Shown here one piece after another: positions 54,200 to 62,799 of a DNA stretch of 64,000 nt (positions are counted from its first letter, which is position 1; each line of letters starts with the position of its first letter). The notes under the pieces are model-generated. The model was not told where the DNA came from. It made no database searches and was given only the letters and a program-made list of their open reading frames with translations. Source of the DNA: Chitinophagales bacterium (GTDB taxonomy: Bacteria; Bacteroidota; Bacteroidia; Chitinophagales; Chitinophagaceae); the NCBI GenBank assembly GCA_017303415.1, contig JAFLBJ010000001.1, positions 1,116,001 through 1,180,000 of the forward strand, in the 5' to 3' direction. A program made the translations under genes and the position numbers.

Positions 54200-55252
54200 T
54201 CACCCCTCTCGCCTCGCATTCAACGTAAACCCGATCGTAGTACCAATATTTTCTGTGCTACGCACATGAATGGTTTGACCATGGGCTTCTACAATATGTT
54301 TACAGATGGCAAGACCAAGACCAGAGCCGGTAACATCTACAGAGCGCCCACGTTCCGTGCGGTAGAATCGTTCAAATATCCGGGGAAGATGTCTTTCCTG
54401 GATACCCATACCATCGTCACTGATCTCGATCAGTATTCTTTTTCCATCCGTATTGTAAGCACTGGCGGTGATCGTACCACCGTTTTTGCCATATTTGATA
54501 GAGTTCTCAACGAGGTTGGTTATAACCTGTCGGATCTTTTCTTTATCGGCAAAGACATACAGTGGGGATTCGCACCCTTTCTTGATCGCACAACGGATAT
54601 TTCGGGGTTCTGCCTTCAGGGAAAGAACTTCGTACACTTCACGTATCAGATCCTGTATCACAAAATTTTCTTTGTACAACATTAATTCTCCCCGCTCCAG
54701 TTTTGAGATTTCATCCAGGTCATCAATCAGATTGGAGAGTCTTTCCACATTACGGGATGTTTTTTCCAGGAATGCCTTATTGACCTCGGGATTAAAAAGT
54801 GCTCCTCCCAGGAGCGTATCCACATATCCCTGTATGGCAAAGACCGGGGTCTTGAATTCATGCGCCAGGTTCTGTAAAAATTCCTTTCTGAATTGCTCAT
54901 TCTTCCGGAGCATGTCGATCTCTTTCTGTTGTTGTTCTCCCCATGCTTCCACATCCTCTCTTACTTCATCAATGCTTTTTTTGGGTAAAATATATTTGTA
55001 GTATGTCTCTTCGCGTTTACTCGCTTTGGTCTGGTGGATCATTTTATAGATCAACTTGATCTTCCGGTAAATGAATTTTTCAAGGGTAAAAAGAATTAAG
55101 GCATATCCACCGATCAACATGAGGCCAAAGGCAATGGCTGCATGTTGCCAATTTCCATTCAATACATAGATACCCAGGGCTACGGGGATCGAAAGGATCA
55201 ATGCCGTAAACAGGGAAAGCTGTTTGGGAGAGAGGTTTTTGGTATCGAACAT
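54200..55252 (-). CDS. Sensor histidine kinase, PhoR-like
   Basis: The 350-residue protein has two membrane helices (about 12-32 and 38-57), a linker coiled coil and the kinase core: H box NLAHEFKTPVFAIQGYV with His131, N box TNLVENSIKYG, G1 DDGMGI, F box LPRIFERF and G2 GSGLGLAICKHI. There is almost no periplasmic loop, so it probably senses in the membrane. It lies after the response regulator gene on the same strand. The frame continues upstream to 55450 through repeats; ATG at 55252 is chosen. Its last codons (ARREG) and stop are part of the array. Confidence 0.93.
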   Translation of the reverse strand: MFDTKNLSPKQLSLFTALILSIPVALGIYVLNGNWQHAAIAFGLMLIGGYALILFTLEKFIYRKIKLIYKMIHQTKASKREETYYKYILPKKSIDEVREDVEAWGEQQQKEIDMLRKNEQFRKEFLQNLAHEFKTPVFAIQGYVDTLLGGALFNPEVNKAFLEKTSRNVERLSNLIDDLDEISKLERGELMLYKENFVIQDLIREVYEVLSLKAEPRNIRCAIKKGCESPLYVFADKEKIRQVITNLVENSIKYGKNGGTITASAYNTDGKRILIEISDDGMGIQERHLPRIFERFYRTERGRSVDVTGSGLGLAICKHIVEAHGQTIHVRSTENIGTTIGFTLNARREG

Positions 55253-55264
55253 GGGGCAAAGATA

Positions 55265-55540
55265 GACCAGGATGGGGTTGTTTGGATGACAGATGACGGA
55301 TGACGGATGACAGATGACGGATGACGGATGACGGATGACAGATGACGGATGACGGATGACAGATGACCGAGGAGAGATGTTGGATGTTGGATGACCTATG
55401 TCAAAATAAATATATTGAAAACAAAGCCAGTATAAACGAAACAGTATCACCCCTCTCCAACATCCAACATCTCTCCTCGGTCATCCGTCATCTGTCATCT
55501 GTCATCCAAAATCCAACATCCACCCAACCCCATCCTGGTC
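55265..55540. repeat. Heptamer-built inverted repeat with unique 16-bp outer arms
   Basis: GACCAGGATGGGGTTG at 55265-55280 is the exact complement of 55525-55540. Inside, the left arm is a long run of GATGACA and GATGACG heptamers; the innermost block GATGACCGAGGAGAGATG and TTGGATGTTGGA is matched on the right at 55455-55485. The left arm is much longer than the right, the surplus being whole heptamers. It lies between the response regulator and kinase genes of one operon, its right end touching the regulator stop codon. Confidence 0.92.
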
Positions 55541-56219
55541 AAAGCTCGAATTTATACCCCACCCCCTTCACGGTGCGGATACAATCGATGCCGAGTTTTT
55601 GGCGCACTTTGCGGATGTGTACATCAATGGTGCGATCGCCAACAATGACATCATTTCCCCATACCTGGCTGAGGATCTCATTGCGAAGAAAAACTCGCCC
55701 CGGTTTTGATGCCAGGAGATAAAGTAACTCAAATTCTTTTTTCGCTAATACGATTTCCTTGCCGTCGAGTTGGATCAGGAATTTCTCGGGGTCGATGGTC
55801 AGGCCATTTACTTTGATCAATTTGACCTCGGATTTATTCAGCCGGCGGAAAAGGGCATTCACCCGGCTGATAAAGACCTTGGGACTAATGGGTTTGCTGA
55901 TATAGTCGTCGGCTCCCGTTTCAAGGCCTTTGATCTGGGTTTCCTCGTCACTCAACGCGGTAAGAAACAAGATCAGGGTTTCCTTAAAAGCCGATTGGGA
56001 ACGGAGGATCTTACAAACTTCCACCCCCGTCTTTTTGGGCATCATGATGTCCAGCACAATCAGATCAGGCAGGGCGAATTTGGCCCTTTCCAATGCTTCA
56101 TCCCCGTCTTTTGCCGTAAAAACCTGGTAGCCTTCATTGACCAGGTTATACTTCAGGATCTCGAGAATATCCGGCTCATCATCTGCGATCAATACCTTTC
56201 TGGATTTTTTTTCGGCCAT
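55539..56219 (-). CDS. Response regulator, OmpR/PhoB family
   Basis: The 226 residues contain a receiver domain (about 8-120, acidic pair in IADDEPD, phosphoacceptor Asp57 in IVLDIMMPK, Lys in YISKPIS) and a winged-helix DNA-binding domain (about 130-226, with KKEFELLYLLASKPGRVF and DRTIDVHIRKVRQKL). It precedes its kinase, separated by the heptamer palindrome. TAGGTTTG on the minus strand (56238-56245), an exact -7 match, lies 18 bases before the start codon. The regulon is not evident. Confidence 0.94.
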   Translation of the reverse strand: MAEKKSRKVLIADDEPDILEILKYNLVNEGYQVFTAKDGDEALERAKFALPDLIVLDIMMPKKTGVEVCKILRSQSAFKETLILFLTALSDEETQIKGLETGADDYISKPISPKVFISRVNALFRRLNKSEVKLIKVNGLTIDPEKFLIQLDGKEIVLAKKEFELLYLLASKPGRVFLRNEILSQVWGNDVIVGDRTIDVHIRKVRQKLGIDCIRTVKGVGYKFEL

Positions 56220-56237
56220 GAGATGCTAAAGTTTGCG

Positions 56238-56245
56238 CAAACCTA
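56238..56245 (-). promoter_or_regulatory. -7 element of the response regulator gene
   Basis: Read on the minus strand it is TAGGTTTG, an exact TAnnTTTG. The start codon begins at 56219. No clear -33 TTTG was seen at 19-21 bases. Confidence 0.5.
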
Positions 56246-56359
56246 AAGGAAATTGTTTTGATGGGATTTGTCCCAGTCGCTCATAACATAGACTTAATAT
56301 AAAGTTAATAATTACTGGGTTGCCCACCGGATTACTAGTAAAAAGTGGATATAGGGTAT

Positions 56360-56367
56360 TAAATTTG
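56360..56367 (+). promoter_or_regulatory. -7 element of the 734-aa protein gene
   Basis: TAAATTTG, an exact TAnnTTTG, ends 13 bases before the ATG at 56381, implying a very short leader. It is in the divergent region shared with the response regulator. Confidence 0.5.
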
Positions 56368-56380
56368 TCTTTCGTTTGGT

Positions 56381-58585
56381 ATGTCCAAATCAATACTTTA
56401 TACCTGTTTTATCTGTATCCTGGTCCTGAAGGGCCCTGTCGCATCTTTTGCCCAGGACCTGAAGCCGGATATCCGCCGCGCTTTGTACCATGATTTTGTG
56501 GACAAACAGCAGACCATGGCCCTGGCTGCCGACGGTCAGGCTGACCGATCCTACAAGCCAACCGGGAATGAAGAAATTGATTTTATCCTGACCGATGCCC
56601 TGGTTACCCGGGTGGATGCCCTCCAGTACCAGTTTGAAAAGGATTCCATCTATCCACATCCAGTCAAAGTGCGATATATCCGTGGTTTAGAGGAGATTTT
56701 GAAGAACCTGAATACAGATACCACCCGCGATCGGCAAGCAGCCCTCAACCTGCCCCGGGTCCTGGCCACTTATGAGGAGTTTATTGCCTGGGACCGGGAC
56801 AATAAACCACTGGATAGCCTGGTTGAATCGCTTCCTTATGCAGTAGCCCTGCCCCTGGTACGGTCAGCCGCATTTGACCTGAACCCTTCCATAAAGACCT
56901 GTCGGCAGATCATCATCCGGAAATATTGTGAGCTCAACCCATCTCAGATATTTTTCACACTCAGGCAGTACCCCGATCTGCCTTATGCGGACAGCCTGAT
57001 CAAAGTAGCCGCCTATCGCTACCCAATGAGCCTGTACGATTATGCCTCAGCCAATAATGCACTGAGTGCACGGATCCGAAAGCTGGAAGATCCCCTGATC
57101 AGCACCATTTCCCGGATGGCAGTAAGCGGTGGTAGCGGGCAGTTGTATTTTCCTTTTCTCGACAATATCATTAAAGGCAAAGTGAGCCAACGCGAAGTAG
57201 ACGCCGTTAAGAATGATGCGGAGGAGTATTATAAACTATTGGTCAGGACGCGTATTGATTATGTAGAAAGGGCCATTGCCGGTGATACTACCTATGGTTT
57301 TAAGGCTTTGGCGGATATGTTGAAAAAGAAGGCCACCGATGTCTACATCAATGTCATCAACGGGCTGCACGATCAACCTGATGCGGTACGGTTCAGGGTA
57401 TTGCAATCACTCAATGCACAGGAGTTATATTATCTCGCTGTTCTTAGCGATGGGGAAATATATACGTCCAGCTATGTAAAAGGCGTCTATCCCCTGATGA
57501 TGGCCAAAGTAAATCACCGTCCCGATTCCCTGCTGAAACTGGTGCGCTTTGATAAGTTCCGGAAATTCATCAAGATGGCGGCAGGGTACAATACACTCAG
57601 CGATTTTCTGGGTGCTTTCCCGAATCACAATGATGCACAAACGCTGATGACCGCCTTTGTCAACGGTCTGGAAAATGGAGAAGGATTGGAAGAAGGAGTG
57701 GATGTGGCCGACTCCTATGGCAGTATCTCGGAAACCAATAAAACGGTAGCCGAGGATATGGTCACCAATGTAAAGATCAATTACCGGAAGAATTTCAACG
57801 CCAATAACCGCCGGGGCATGGTGATCTATGACCTTTTGTATAAACTTTTTCTGTCAGCCGATTCTACCAAGCCCATTGATCTTTCCAAAGAATTAGGCAT
57901 TCCACCAGTCTATACCGTGAATTATGATATGTTGTCGGATGATTCCGCGCGTGTTATCCAACAAGTATTTTTTTATGGAGATGAAGATCAGGATGGACAA
58001 TTGTCCTTTATCAACTTCATGGCCATGTTCAAAGGCAAACCAGACTGGAGCATCAGTGAGAATGACTACTGGGTCACGATCAAATCGGTAAAAGGGAAAT
58101 CGGTCTGGATCTTTGCCAATAAACCCAAACTGGGGGATGATGATCCGGATGAACAGGCGCAGATCCGATTGGGCGAATACCTCAAAGCCAACAATCTGCA
58201 TCCTACGGTGGTCATTCACCGGGGGCATAGTTATCATTTGCCTTCCACACTGGAGAAACTGGCTCCTTCAGCGGGTATAGTCGTGCTGGGTTCCTGTGGA
58301 GGTTATAATAACCTGAATGATGTACTCTCAATCAGCAGTGATGCACATATCATTTCTTCCAAGCAGGTGGGGACAAAATCGGTGAACGAACCCATCCTGG
58401 AAGAGATCAATAACAGTCTGCTGGCGGGTAAGGACATTGACTGGATCGGTATGTGGCAGCGCCTTTCAGTCCGATTTAGCAAGAACGCGGCTGCACGCGA
58501 AAAATTTGATGATTATATCCCTCCCTATAAGAACCTGGGAGCGATATTTATAAAGGGTTATCGTATTGCTATGGCTAAAGGTTAA
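56381..58585 (+). CDS. Uncharacterised exported protein, 734 aa, with a possible His/Cys dyad
   Basis: A signal peptide (ending SFAQ near 25) precedes a largely helical region to about 520. Near residue 530-545 lies GDEDQDGQLSF, a DxDxDG calcium-loop-like run lacking the final Glu of an EF-hand. The C-terminal domain has the strand-turn VVIHRGHSYH (His613, His616) followed by VVLGSCGGYNN (Cys639), the order and hydrophobic setting of the His and Cys in clan CD (caspase/CHAT) peptidases, though the spacing is short. No family was recognised. It sits before the ABC exporter; the last 20 bases may overlap that frame. Confidence 0.75.
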   Translation: MSKSILYTCFICILVLKGPVASFAQDLKPDIRRALYHDFVDKQQTMALAADGQADRSYKPTGNEEIDFILTDALVTRVDALQYQFEKDSIYPHPVKVRYIRGLEEILKNLNTDTTRDRQAALNLPRVLATYEEFIAWDRDNKPLDSLVESLPYAVALPLVRSAAFDLNPSIKTCRQIIIRKYCELNPSQIFFTLRQYPDLPYADSLIKVAAYRYPMSLYDYASANNALSARIRKLEDPLISTISRMAVSGGSGQLYFPFLDNIIKGKVSQREVDAVKNDAEEYYKLLVRTRIDYVERAIAGDTTYGFKALADMLKKKATDVYINVINGLHDQPDAVRFRVLQSLNAQELYYLAVLSDGEIYTSSYVKGVYPLMMAKVNHRPDSLLKLVRFDKFRKFIKMAAGYNTLSDFLGAFPNHNDAQTLMTAFVNGLENGEGLEEGVDVADSYGSISETNKTVAEDMVTNVKINYRKNFNANNRRGMVIYDLLYKLFLSADSTKPIDLSKELGIPPVYTVNYDMLSDDSARVIQQVFFYGDEDQDGQLSFINFMAMFKGKPDWSISENDYWVTIKSVKGKSVWIFANKPKLGDDDPDEQAQIRLGEYLKANNLHPTVVIHRGHSYHLPSTLEKLAPSAGIVVLGSCGGYNNLNDVLSISSDAHIISSKQVGTKSVNEPILEEINNSLLAGKDIDWIGMWQRLSVRFSKNAAAREKFDDYIPPYKNLGAIFIKGYRIAMAKG

Positions 58586-58616
58586 ATGGATATTTTTCAA
58601 ATTCTCAAATCCTTCC

Positions 58617-60404
58617 GTGTCTTCAACTACATCCAAAAGTCTGCTTGATTTAAGCCTCCTCCGGAGGATCATGCATTTTGCCTCACCGTACAAGAGACGG
58701 TTTTGGTTGTCAGTGGTTCTGGCCATTGTACTGGCCGTATTTACTCCCATACGCCCCATTCTTATTCAGCAAACAGTTGATAAATATATTGCCGGGCGAT
58801 TGGTGGAAGGATTGATCCTGATCACCGTGATACAGATCGGCTTATTGCTGGTGGAAACCGCCATCCGGTTTTGGTTTACCTATATAACCGCTTGGCTGGG
58901 CCAATCGGTGGTGAAAGACATGCGGGTAAAAGTATTCAATAAGGTACTCCACCTGAACCTGTCCCAATTTGATAAAACACCGATCGGCACGCTCACCACC
59001 CGGACCGTGGATGATATTGAACGGATCAATGATGTTTTTGCAGATGGCCTGATCCCTATCATTGCCGACCTGTTATCCATCATTTGTGTATTAGGTTATA
59101 TGTTTTGGGCAGATTGGAAACTGACACTGGTGGCGTTGATCCCCTTTCCCATACTTATCCTGGCCACCTATTATTTTAAGAATTCGGTGAACAAGAGTTT
59201 CCATCGTGTGCGCAACGCGGTAGCCCAACTCAATGCGTTTGTGCAGGAACACCTGACGGGTATGGCGGTGGTTCAGGCCTTTGCGGCGGAAGAAAGAGAG
59301 TTTGGGAAATTCCGGAAGATCAATAAGGAACACCGCAATGCAAATATCCATGCCATCTTTGCTTACTCCATCTTCTTTCCTATTGTGGAGATCATATTGG
59401 CCTCGGCCATTGGATTGGTGGTCTGGAAAACCTCACACCAGGCATTGGCATTGGGAGAAAACCGCCAGGGTACCCTGATGGCCTTTATCCTTTGTTTGAA
59501 CCTGATCTTTCGACCCCTCCGTGTGATCGCCGATAAGTTCAATGTGTTGCAAATGGGTATGGTGGCCGGGGAAAGGGTGTTCAAAGTGCTCGACAATGAT
59601 GACTTTATTAAAAATGAAGGCGATCATGCTCCTGCCCGGGTGGAAGGAAGGATCGAGTTTGATAAAGTCGGATTCTCCTATGTACCCGGCAAACCGGTGT
59701 TAAAGGGGGTTTCCTTTCAGGCCGAACCCGGAAAAACAGTAGCCATAGTGGGGCATACCGGTAGTGGAAAGACCACGATCATCAGTTTGCTCAACCGGAT
59801 GTATGAAACAGGGGAGGGCAGGATCTTGTTGGATGGAGTAGATATCCGGGAATATAAATTGGATGCTCTACGGGCCAGAATAGGTGTTGTATTACAGGAT
59901 GTATTCCTCTTTTCCGGGTCCATCATGGATAATATTACCCTCCGCAATCCAGAAATACCCCGCGAAAGGGTCGTGGAAGCTGCCAAACTCATCGGCATGC
60001 ACGATTTTATCCTTCGCCTGCCAGGTGGGTATGATTATAATGTGCGGGAAAGAGGGGCCACGCTCTCTCTGGGTCAACGACAGCTCTTGTCCTTTATCCG
60101 GGCTTTATTGTACAATCCGGCCGTCCTGATCCTGGATGAAGCCACTTCATCAATTGATACGGAAAGTGAGCAACTGATTCAGGAGGCTACCGAAAAACTC
60201 ATTTCCGGACGTACCTCCATCATCATCGCTCACCGTCTTTCCACCATCCGCCGCACCGACCTGATCCTGGTGATGGATAAGGGGGAAGTAAGGGAAATGG
60301 GCACCCATGAGGAACTGCTGGAAAGGGGAGGATATTACCACCGGCTTTATCAGTTACAGTTTGAAAAACAGCGGGTTGTGGGGCGCGAGTTTCGTGAGAC
60401 GTGA
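58617..60404 (+). CDS. ABC exporter (MsbA/lipid exporter type), fused TMD-NBD
   Basis: The 595 residues comprise six membrane helices (about 20-320) and a nucleotide-binding domain with Walker A GHTGSGKTT, signature LSLGQRQ, Walker B VLILDEATSS and the switch His in IIAHRLST. It forms a homodimeric half-transporter for lipids or drugs. The frame opens at TTG 58566 inside the previous gene; GTG at 58617 (MSSTTSKSLLDLSLLRR) is preferred, and a later ATG at 58671 would drop part of the elbow helix. The last residues REFRET and the stop belong to the heptamer array. Confidence 0.9.
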   Translation: MSSTTSKSLLDLSLLRRIMHFASPYKRRFWLSVVLAIVLAVFTPIRPILIQQTVDKYIAGRLVEGLILITVIQIGLLLVETAIRFWFTYITAWLGQSVVKDMRVKVFNKVLHLNLSQFDKTPIGTLTTRTVDDIERINDVFADGLIPIIADLLSIICVLGYMFWADWKLTLVALIPFPILILATYYFKNSVNKSFHRVRNAVAQLNAFVQEHLTGMAVVQAFAAEEREFGKFRKINKEHRNANIHAIFAYSIFFPIVEIILASAIGLVVWKTSHQALALGENRQGTLMAFILCLNLIFRPLRVIADKFNVLQMGMVAGERVFKVLDNDDFIKNEGDHAPARVEGRIEFDKVGFSYVPGKPVLKGVSFQAEPGKTVAIVGHTGSGKTTIISLLNRMYETGEGRILLDGVDIREYKLDALRARIGVVLQDVFLFSGSIMDNITLRNPEIPRERVVEAAKLIGMHDFILRLPGGYDYNVRERGATLSLGQRQLLSFIRALLYNPAVLILDEATSSIDTESEQLIQEATEKLISGRTSIIIAHRLSTIRRTDLILVMDKGEVREMGTHEELLERGGYYHRLYQLQFEKQRVVGREFRET

Positions 60405-60690
60405 GGCGTGAGGCGTGAGGCGTGAGACGTGAGTTTCGTGAGGCGTGAGGCGTGAGAGGTGAATGGTGAATAGTGAATAGTGAATAGTGAATGGTGAATA
60501 GTGAGTGGTGGATGCCGTAATGGGTTATAAGTTATTGATTTTTAGAGGTAGACTCGACAATACACCGTACTACATTCACTATTCACTATTCACCATTCAC
60601 TATTCACCTCTCACGCCTCACGTCTCACGAAACTCACCTCTCACGCCTCACGCCTCACGTCTCACGAAACTCACGTCTCACCCCTCCCGC
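60388..60690. repeat. Large heptamer-built inverted repeat (GTGAGGC/GTGAATA type)
   Basis: The left arm (60388-60510) and right arm (60574-60690) are made of GTGAGAC, GTGAGGC, GTGAATG and GTGAATA and their complements, with the block GAGTTTCGTGAGACGTGAGG at the outer part of both arms and twice within. The ~65-base centre between them is unique sequence. It overlaps the end of the ABC gene and stops about 45 bases before the atpB -7 element. It is a close relative of the array at 53951. This accounts for most of the 353-base gap. Confidence 0.92.
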
Positions 60691-60735
60691 CTAAAAGGAT
60701 TTTTCCATTTTTTCGGCATTTACACCTCCGACCCC

Positions 60736-60743
60736 TATCTTTG
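60736..60743 (+). promoter_or_regulatory. -7 element of the atp operon
   Basis: TATCTTTG is an exact TAnnTTTG match, 14 bases before the atpB ATG at 60758. A T-rich stretch lies upstream (60702-60715), but no exact TTTG at 19-21 bases. Confidence 0.6.
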
Positions 60744-60757
60744 CGCCAAATTTTGGG

Positions 60758-61909
60758 ATGGGTATGATGTCGAGATTACTAAAATCCTTTACTGTAGCGG
60801 CTTTCAGCGTTTTTTTGGTGGTTTTTCCGGGTGTCACTCGTGCCCAGGATCATGGTCACGAGGAAGGGCATGAAACCGGTGCTCCCAAGACCGAACATGC
60901 CGAAGAAAAGAAGGGCGCTTTCAATGCCCAGGAAGTGATTTTTGACCACGTATTAAATGCCCATGAGTTTCATTTCATGGACCTGCCCGGAAAGAATGGT
61001 GAAAAGCACCCCGTAACCCTTCCCCTGCCAGTGATTCTTTATTCTCCTCAACGCGGATTGGATGTGTTCATGTCTTCCAAATTTCATCACGGACATGAAG
61101 CCTATAAAGGGTATCGTCTTTCTCATGGTAAAGTCATTGCCGTAAAGGAAGATGGTATTACTCCCGATGAAACCGTAAAAGTGCTGGATGTTTCTCTTAG
61201 CCGTAACGTAGTGCAAATGTTCATCGCCCTGATCCTGCTGGTTTGGTTGATGACCTCCATTGCCAAACGTTATAAAAGCGGCACTGGTGTTAGTTCCTCA
61301 CCCAAAGGCTGGCAAAATGCCATTGAGCCGGTGGTGACCTTTGTACGGGATGAAGTGGCCAAGCCCAACCTGGGTGATAAATATGCCAAATACCTTCCGT
61401 ATTTGCTGACCATCTTTTTCTTTATTCTCATCAACAATATTTTCGGGTTGATACCCGGTTCTGCCAACGTAACCGGCAATATCGCCTTTACCGCGGTGTT
61501 GGGGATCATTTCACTGATCGTGATCCTGTTTAGCAGCAACAAACATTATTGGGGACATATTTTCAATCCTCCGGTTCCCGGCGCCATGAAGCCCATCATC
61601 GCCCTGGTTGAGTTCATTGGAGCGATCTTTACCAAACCCGCTTCGCTGATCATACGGCTTTTCGCCAATATGTTGGCAGGGCACATTATCATCATTTGTC
61701 TTATTTCCCTGATTTTCATTTTCGCGAATATGAGCAAGGGTATTGGTTGGGGTTTTGCACCCGTATCCATAGCCTTTACTGTATTTATATATATGATCGA
61801 GATTTTGGTCGCCTTTATCCAGGCCTTCATCTTTACAAACCTGACGGCCGTGTTTATCGGACAGGCCATGGAAGGGGCGCATCATGATGAAGCCCACGCG
61901 GCCCATTAA
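60758..61909 (+). CDS. atpB: F-type ATP synthase subunit a
   Basis: Subunit a forms the proton half-channels beside the c-ring. At 383 residues it is long for the family because of an N-terminal signal-like helix (ending TRAQ near 30) and a His/Glu-rich exported segment (about 30-150), as is usual in Bacteroidota. The essential Arg lies in LIIRLFANMLAGH (near 300), and the last helix ends FTNLTAVFIGQAM. It is the first gene of the atp operon here. Confidence 0.95.
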   Translation: MGMMSRLLKSFTVAAFSVFLVVFPGVTRAQDHGHEEGHETGAPKTEHAEEKKGAFNAQEVIFDHVLNAHEFHFMDLPGKNGEKHPVTLPLPVILYSPQRGLDVFMSSKFHHGHEAYKGYRLSHGKVIAVKEDGITPDETVKVLDVSLSRNVVQMFIALILLVWLMTSIAKRYKSGTGVSSSPKGWQNAIEPVVTFVRDEVAKPNLGDKYAKYLPYLLTIFFFILINNIFGLIPGSANVTGNIAFTAVLGIISLIVILFSSNKHYWGHIFNPPVPGAMKPIIALVEFIGAIFTKPASLIIRLFANMLAGHIIIICLISLIFIFANMSKGIGWGFAPVSIAFTVFIYMIEILVAFIQAFIFTNLTAVFIGQAMEGAHHDEAHAAH

Positions 61910-61935
61910 AACGTTTATTTTTTTAATCATTATAA

Positions 61936-62193
<258 letters not shown>

Positions 62194-62198
62194 AAAAA

Positions 62199-62239
62199 AT
62201 ACTGCATCCCGCGCACAGGGCAACGGATGCAGTTTTTCT
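62199..62239 (+). terminator. Terminator-like hairpin between atpE and atpF
   Basis: ACTGCATCC (62201-62209) pairs with GGATGCAGT (62225-62233) around a 15-base loop, followed by TTTTTCTC TTTT. An A-run precedes the stem, extending the pairing. It has all features of an intrinsic terminator but lies inside the operon, before atpF, so it should be leaky. No further promoter in front of atpF was recognised. Confidence 0.75.
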
Positions 62240-62265
62240 CTTTTAAAATTTTTAGAAATCACGAT

Positions 62266-62775
62266 ATGTTTTTACTGACCATCGACCTACTGATCCCCGA
62301 AGCCGGTTTGCTCATCTGGAACCTGCTGGCTTTCCTGATCGTTTTCTTCATTCTGAAGAAGTATGCCTGGCCTGCGATTGTAAAAGGGTTGAAAGACCGT
62401 GAGCAGACCATTGCCGATTCACTCGCTACTGCCGAGAAAGTAAAGGCTGAAATGGCCCAACTGAAAAGCGAGAACGAAGCGCTGATGGCCCAGGCCCGTG
62501 AAGAAAGAGCCCAAATGCTTAAGGAAGCCCGGGAAACCAAGGACCGGATCATCAACGAAGCCAAAGAACAAGCCAAGTTGGAAGCCAATAAGATCATGAG
62601 CGAATCGCAAACCGCGATCAACGCACAGAAAATGGCTGCCCTCACGGATGTAAAAAATCAAGTGGGTAAACTGGTGATCGAGGTGACAGAGAAAGTGCTG
62701 AGAAGAGAATTGGGGAATAAAGAAGCCCAGGAAGCACATATCTCCGGCCTCGTAAACGAAGTAAAACTGAATTAA
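62266..62775 (+). CDS. atpF: F-type ATP synthase subunit b
   Basis: The 169-residue stator protein has one N-terminal membrane helix (LIPEAGLLIWNLLAFLIVFF) and a long charged helix rich in Ala, Glu and Lys that dimerises and binds F1 through subunit delta. The frame opens at 62227, within the hairpin region, but ATG at 62266 (MFLLTIDLL) matches relatives and is chosen. Only one b gene is present. Confidence 0.94.
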   Translation: MFLLTIDLLIPEAGLLIWNLLAFLIVFFILKKYAWPAIVKGLKDREQTIADSLATAEKVKAEMAQLKSENEALMAQAREERAQMLKEARETKDRIINEAKEQAKLEANKIMSESQTAINAQKMAALTDVKNQVGKLVIEVTEKVLRRELGNKEAQEAHISGLVNEVKLN

Positions 62776-62799
62776 ATTCACAAGTTTCCAAATTAGCAT

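Noticed and set aside
55253-55450. In-frame N-terminal extension of the histidine kinase
   Set aside because: It translates GATGACG repeats (Ser-Ser-Val-Ile-X-His-Pro); the ATG at 55252 is followed by a normal membrane helix.
58586-58648. Short 20-codon frame starting at ATG 58586 after the 734-aa gene
   Set aside because: It overlaps the ABC transporter start region, ends within 63 bases and has no support as a gene.
60505-60873. 122-residue open frame
   Set aside because: It translates the heptamer array and overlaps the start of atpB in another frame; no recognisable protein.
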